From: Allorhizobium borbori
GTDB lineage: Bacteria; Pseudomonadota; Alphaproteobacteria; Rhizobiales; Rhizobiaceae
DNA length: 64,000 bases
Assembly (NCBI RefSeq): GCF_014196535.1
Contig: NZ_JACIDU010000013.1
Coordinates: 1-64,000, forward strand
Direction: 5' to 3'
Shown: in pieces, positions 63,087 to 64,000 of the stretch
Position numbering within the stretch: position 1 is the first letter of the stretch
Layout of the letters: each line of letters opens with the position of its first letter
Notes under the pieces: generated by a model
What the model saw: the letters and a program-made list of their open reading frames with translations, nothing else
What the model was told of the DNA's origin: nothing
The model's database searches: none
Program-made: the position numbers and the translations under genes

Positions 63087-64000
63087 ATGGCGCAGACTGA
63101 CGCGATTTCCATACCGAAAGCCGCTCCCAGCGGTCGGGACCTAGGCTTCGCAGCCGGCATCGTTCTTATTCTTTGCATCCTCTTCCTGCCCATACCGGTC
63201 TTCATGATCGACATGGGGCTGGCATTCTCGATCGCCTTCTCGGTGCTGATCCTGATGGTCTCCCTGTGGATCCAGAAACCTCTGGATTTCTCGTCCTTCC
63301 CGACGGTTCTGCTGATCGCGACCATGATGCGTCTCGCGCTCAACATCGCGACGACCCGTGTCATTCTGACCCATGGCAACGAGGGACACGATGCCGCGGG
63401 TGGCGTGATCGCCGGCTTTGCATCGCTGGTCATGTCCGGCGATTTCATGATCGGTCTGATCGTCTTCCTCATCCTGATCGTGGTGAACTTCATCGTCATC
63501 ACCAAGGGTGCGACGCGTATCGCAGAAGTCGGTGCGCGCTTCACCCTCGATGCCATCCCCGGCAAGCAGATGTCGATCGACGCCGACCTGTCCGCCGGCA
63601 TCATCGATGACAAGGAAGCCCAGGCCCGCCGTCGGGAACTGGAAGAGGAAAGCTCCTTCTTCGGTGCGATGGACGGTGCCTCCAAGTTCGTGCGCGGCGA
63701 TGCCGTCGCCGGTCTCATCATCACCACCATCAACATCATCGGCGGTATCCTGATCGGCGTTTTCCGCCATGGCATGGAAGTCGGCCAGGCTGCGGACGTT
63801 TTCGTCAAGCTCTCGGTTGGCGATGGTATCGTCTCGCAGGTTCCCGCTCTCATCGTGTCGCTCGCAGCCGGCCTGCTCGTCTCGCGTGGCGGCACCAAGG
63901 GTTCGACGGACCAGGCCGTTGTTGGGCAGCTCTCCGGTTATCCGCGCGCCCTCTCGGTCGCGGCTGGCCTGATGGTGGTTCTGGCGTTGGTTCCCGGCTT
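63087..64000 (+). CDS. flhA: Flagellar export apparatus protein FlhA (partial)
   Basis: The first 304 residues of FlhA, cut by the window end. Transmembrane segments begin at about residue 20. The FHIPEP-family features [23 protein letters not shown] and the cytoplasmic loop [34 protein letters not shown] are intact. It is the proton-coupled export gate and platform for substrate-chaperone docking. Confidence 0.95.
   Translation, partial: MAQTDAISIPKAAPSGRDLGFAAGIVLILCILFLPIPVFMIDMGLAFSIAFSVLILMVSLWIQKPLDFSSFPTVLLIATMMRLALNIATTRVILTHGNEGHDAAGGVIAGFASLVMSGDFMIGLIVFLILIVVNFIVITKGATRIAEVGARFTLDAIPGKQMSIDADLSAGIIDDKEAQARRRELEEESSFFGAMDGASKFVRGDAVAGLIITTINIIGGILIGVFRHGMEVGQAADVFVKLSVGDGIVSQVPALIVSLAAGLLVSRGGTKGSTDQAVVGQLSGYPRALSVAAGLMVVLALVPG

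Noticed and set aside
1-64000. CRISPR arrays or rRNA genes
   Set aside because: No regularly spaced repeats of CRISPR type and no rRNA-like sequence were seen anywhere in the window.

Overview
The window is a chromosomal segment of a member of the Rhizobiaceae, most like Agrobacterium/Rhizobium. The basis is gene content and order. A chemotaxis operon starting with a soluble globin-like receptor (icpA-cheS-cheY1-cheA-cheW-cheR-cheB-cheY2-cheD-cheT) runs into fliF, visN and visR. It is followed by flhB/fliG/fliN/fliM/motA on the other strand, then flgF-fliI, flgBC-fliE-flgGAI-motE-flgH-fliL-fliP, flagellins, motBCD, rem, flgEKL, flaF-flbT-flgD-fliQ and flhA. VisN/VisR, Rem, MotC/D/E, FlaF/FlbT and CheS/CheT together are an alphaproteobacterial, specifically rhizobial, set.

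Region 1 (1-6430) is a degraded accessory strip with lower GC by eye. It holds an IS21-like terminal repeat, a two-gene module (AlbA_2/Schlafen-like protein plus a NACHT-like P-loop NTPase), a DUF4160/DUF2442-HTH pair, a 3' fragment of tRNA-Phe (att scar), a tyrosine recombinase that has lost its N-terminus, and the 3' end of an IS3-family transposase with its terminal repeat. Region 2 (6430-19217) is the chemotaxis operon, fliF and the master regulators visN/visR, preceded by an unlisted 37-residue membrane protein gene. Region 3 (19448-34158) holds export, switch, motor, rod and ring genes in two divergent blocks. Region 4 (34252-44315) interrupts the flagellar order with glycan genes: three sugar-transfer or unknown genes on +, then on - a complete-looking CDP-3,6-dideoxyhexose pathway (rfbF-G-H, an SDR reductase, an RmlC-like epimerase) and a TPR O-GlcNAc-transferase-like GT41 enzyme. 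Region 5 (44637-50618) has five flagellin genes on both strands. Region 6 (50822-64000) is motor, hook, filament-junction and export genes, with flhA running off the end.

The regulatory layer can be read in the DNA. A 22-nt element (YTCRCRCAAG, then a spacer, then TA) recurs in front of eight flagellar/chemotaxis transcription units and is probably the class II promoter. TTAA-N7-TTAA (CtrA-type) sites lie upstream of rem (two), between motA and flgF, and upstream of one flagellin. All five flagellin mRNAs share a leader motif.

The most interesting findings are the glycan island placed between fliP and the flagellins (a candidate flagellin O-glycosylation system using a dideoxy sugar), the eight-copy promoter element, the AlbA_2/NACHT pair as a possible defence module, a three-repeat FlgD, and a globin-type chemoreceptor that seems to lack the haem-binding histidine.
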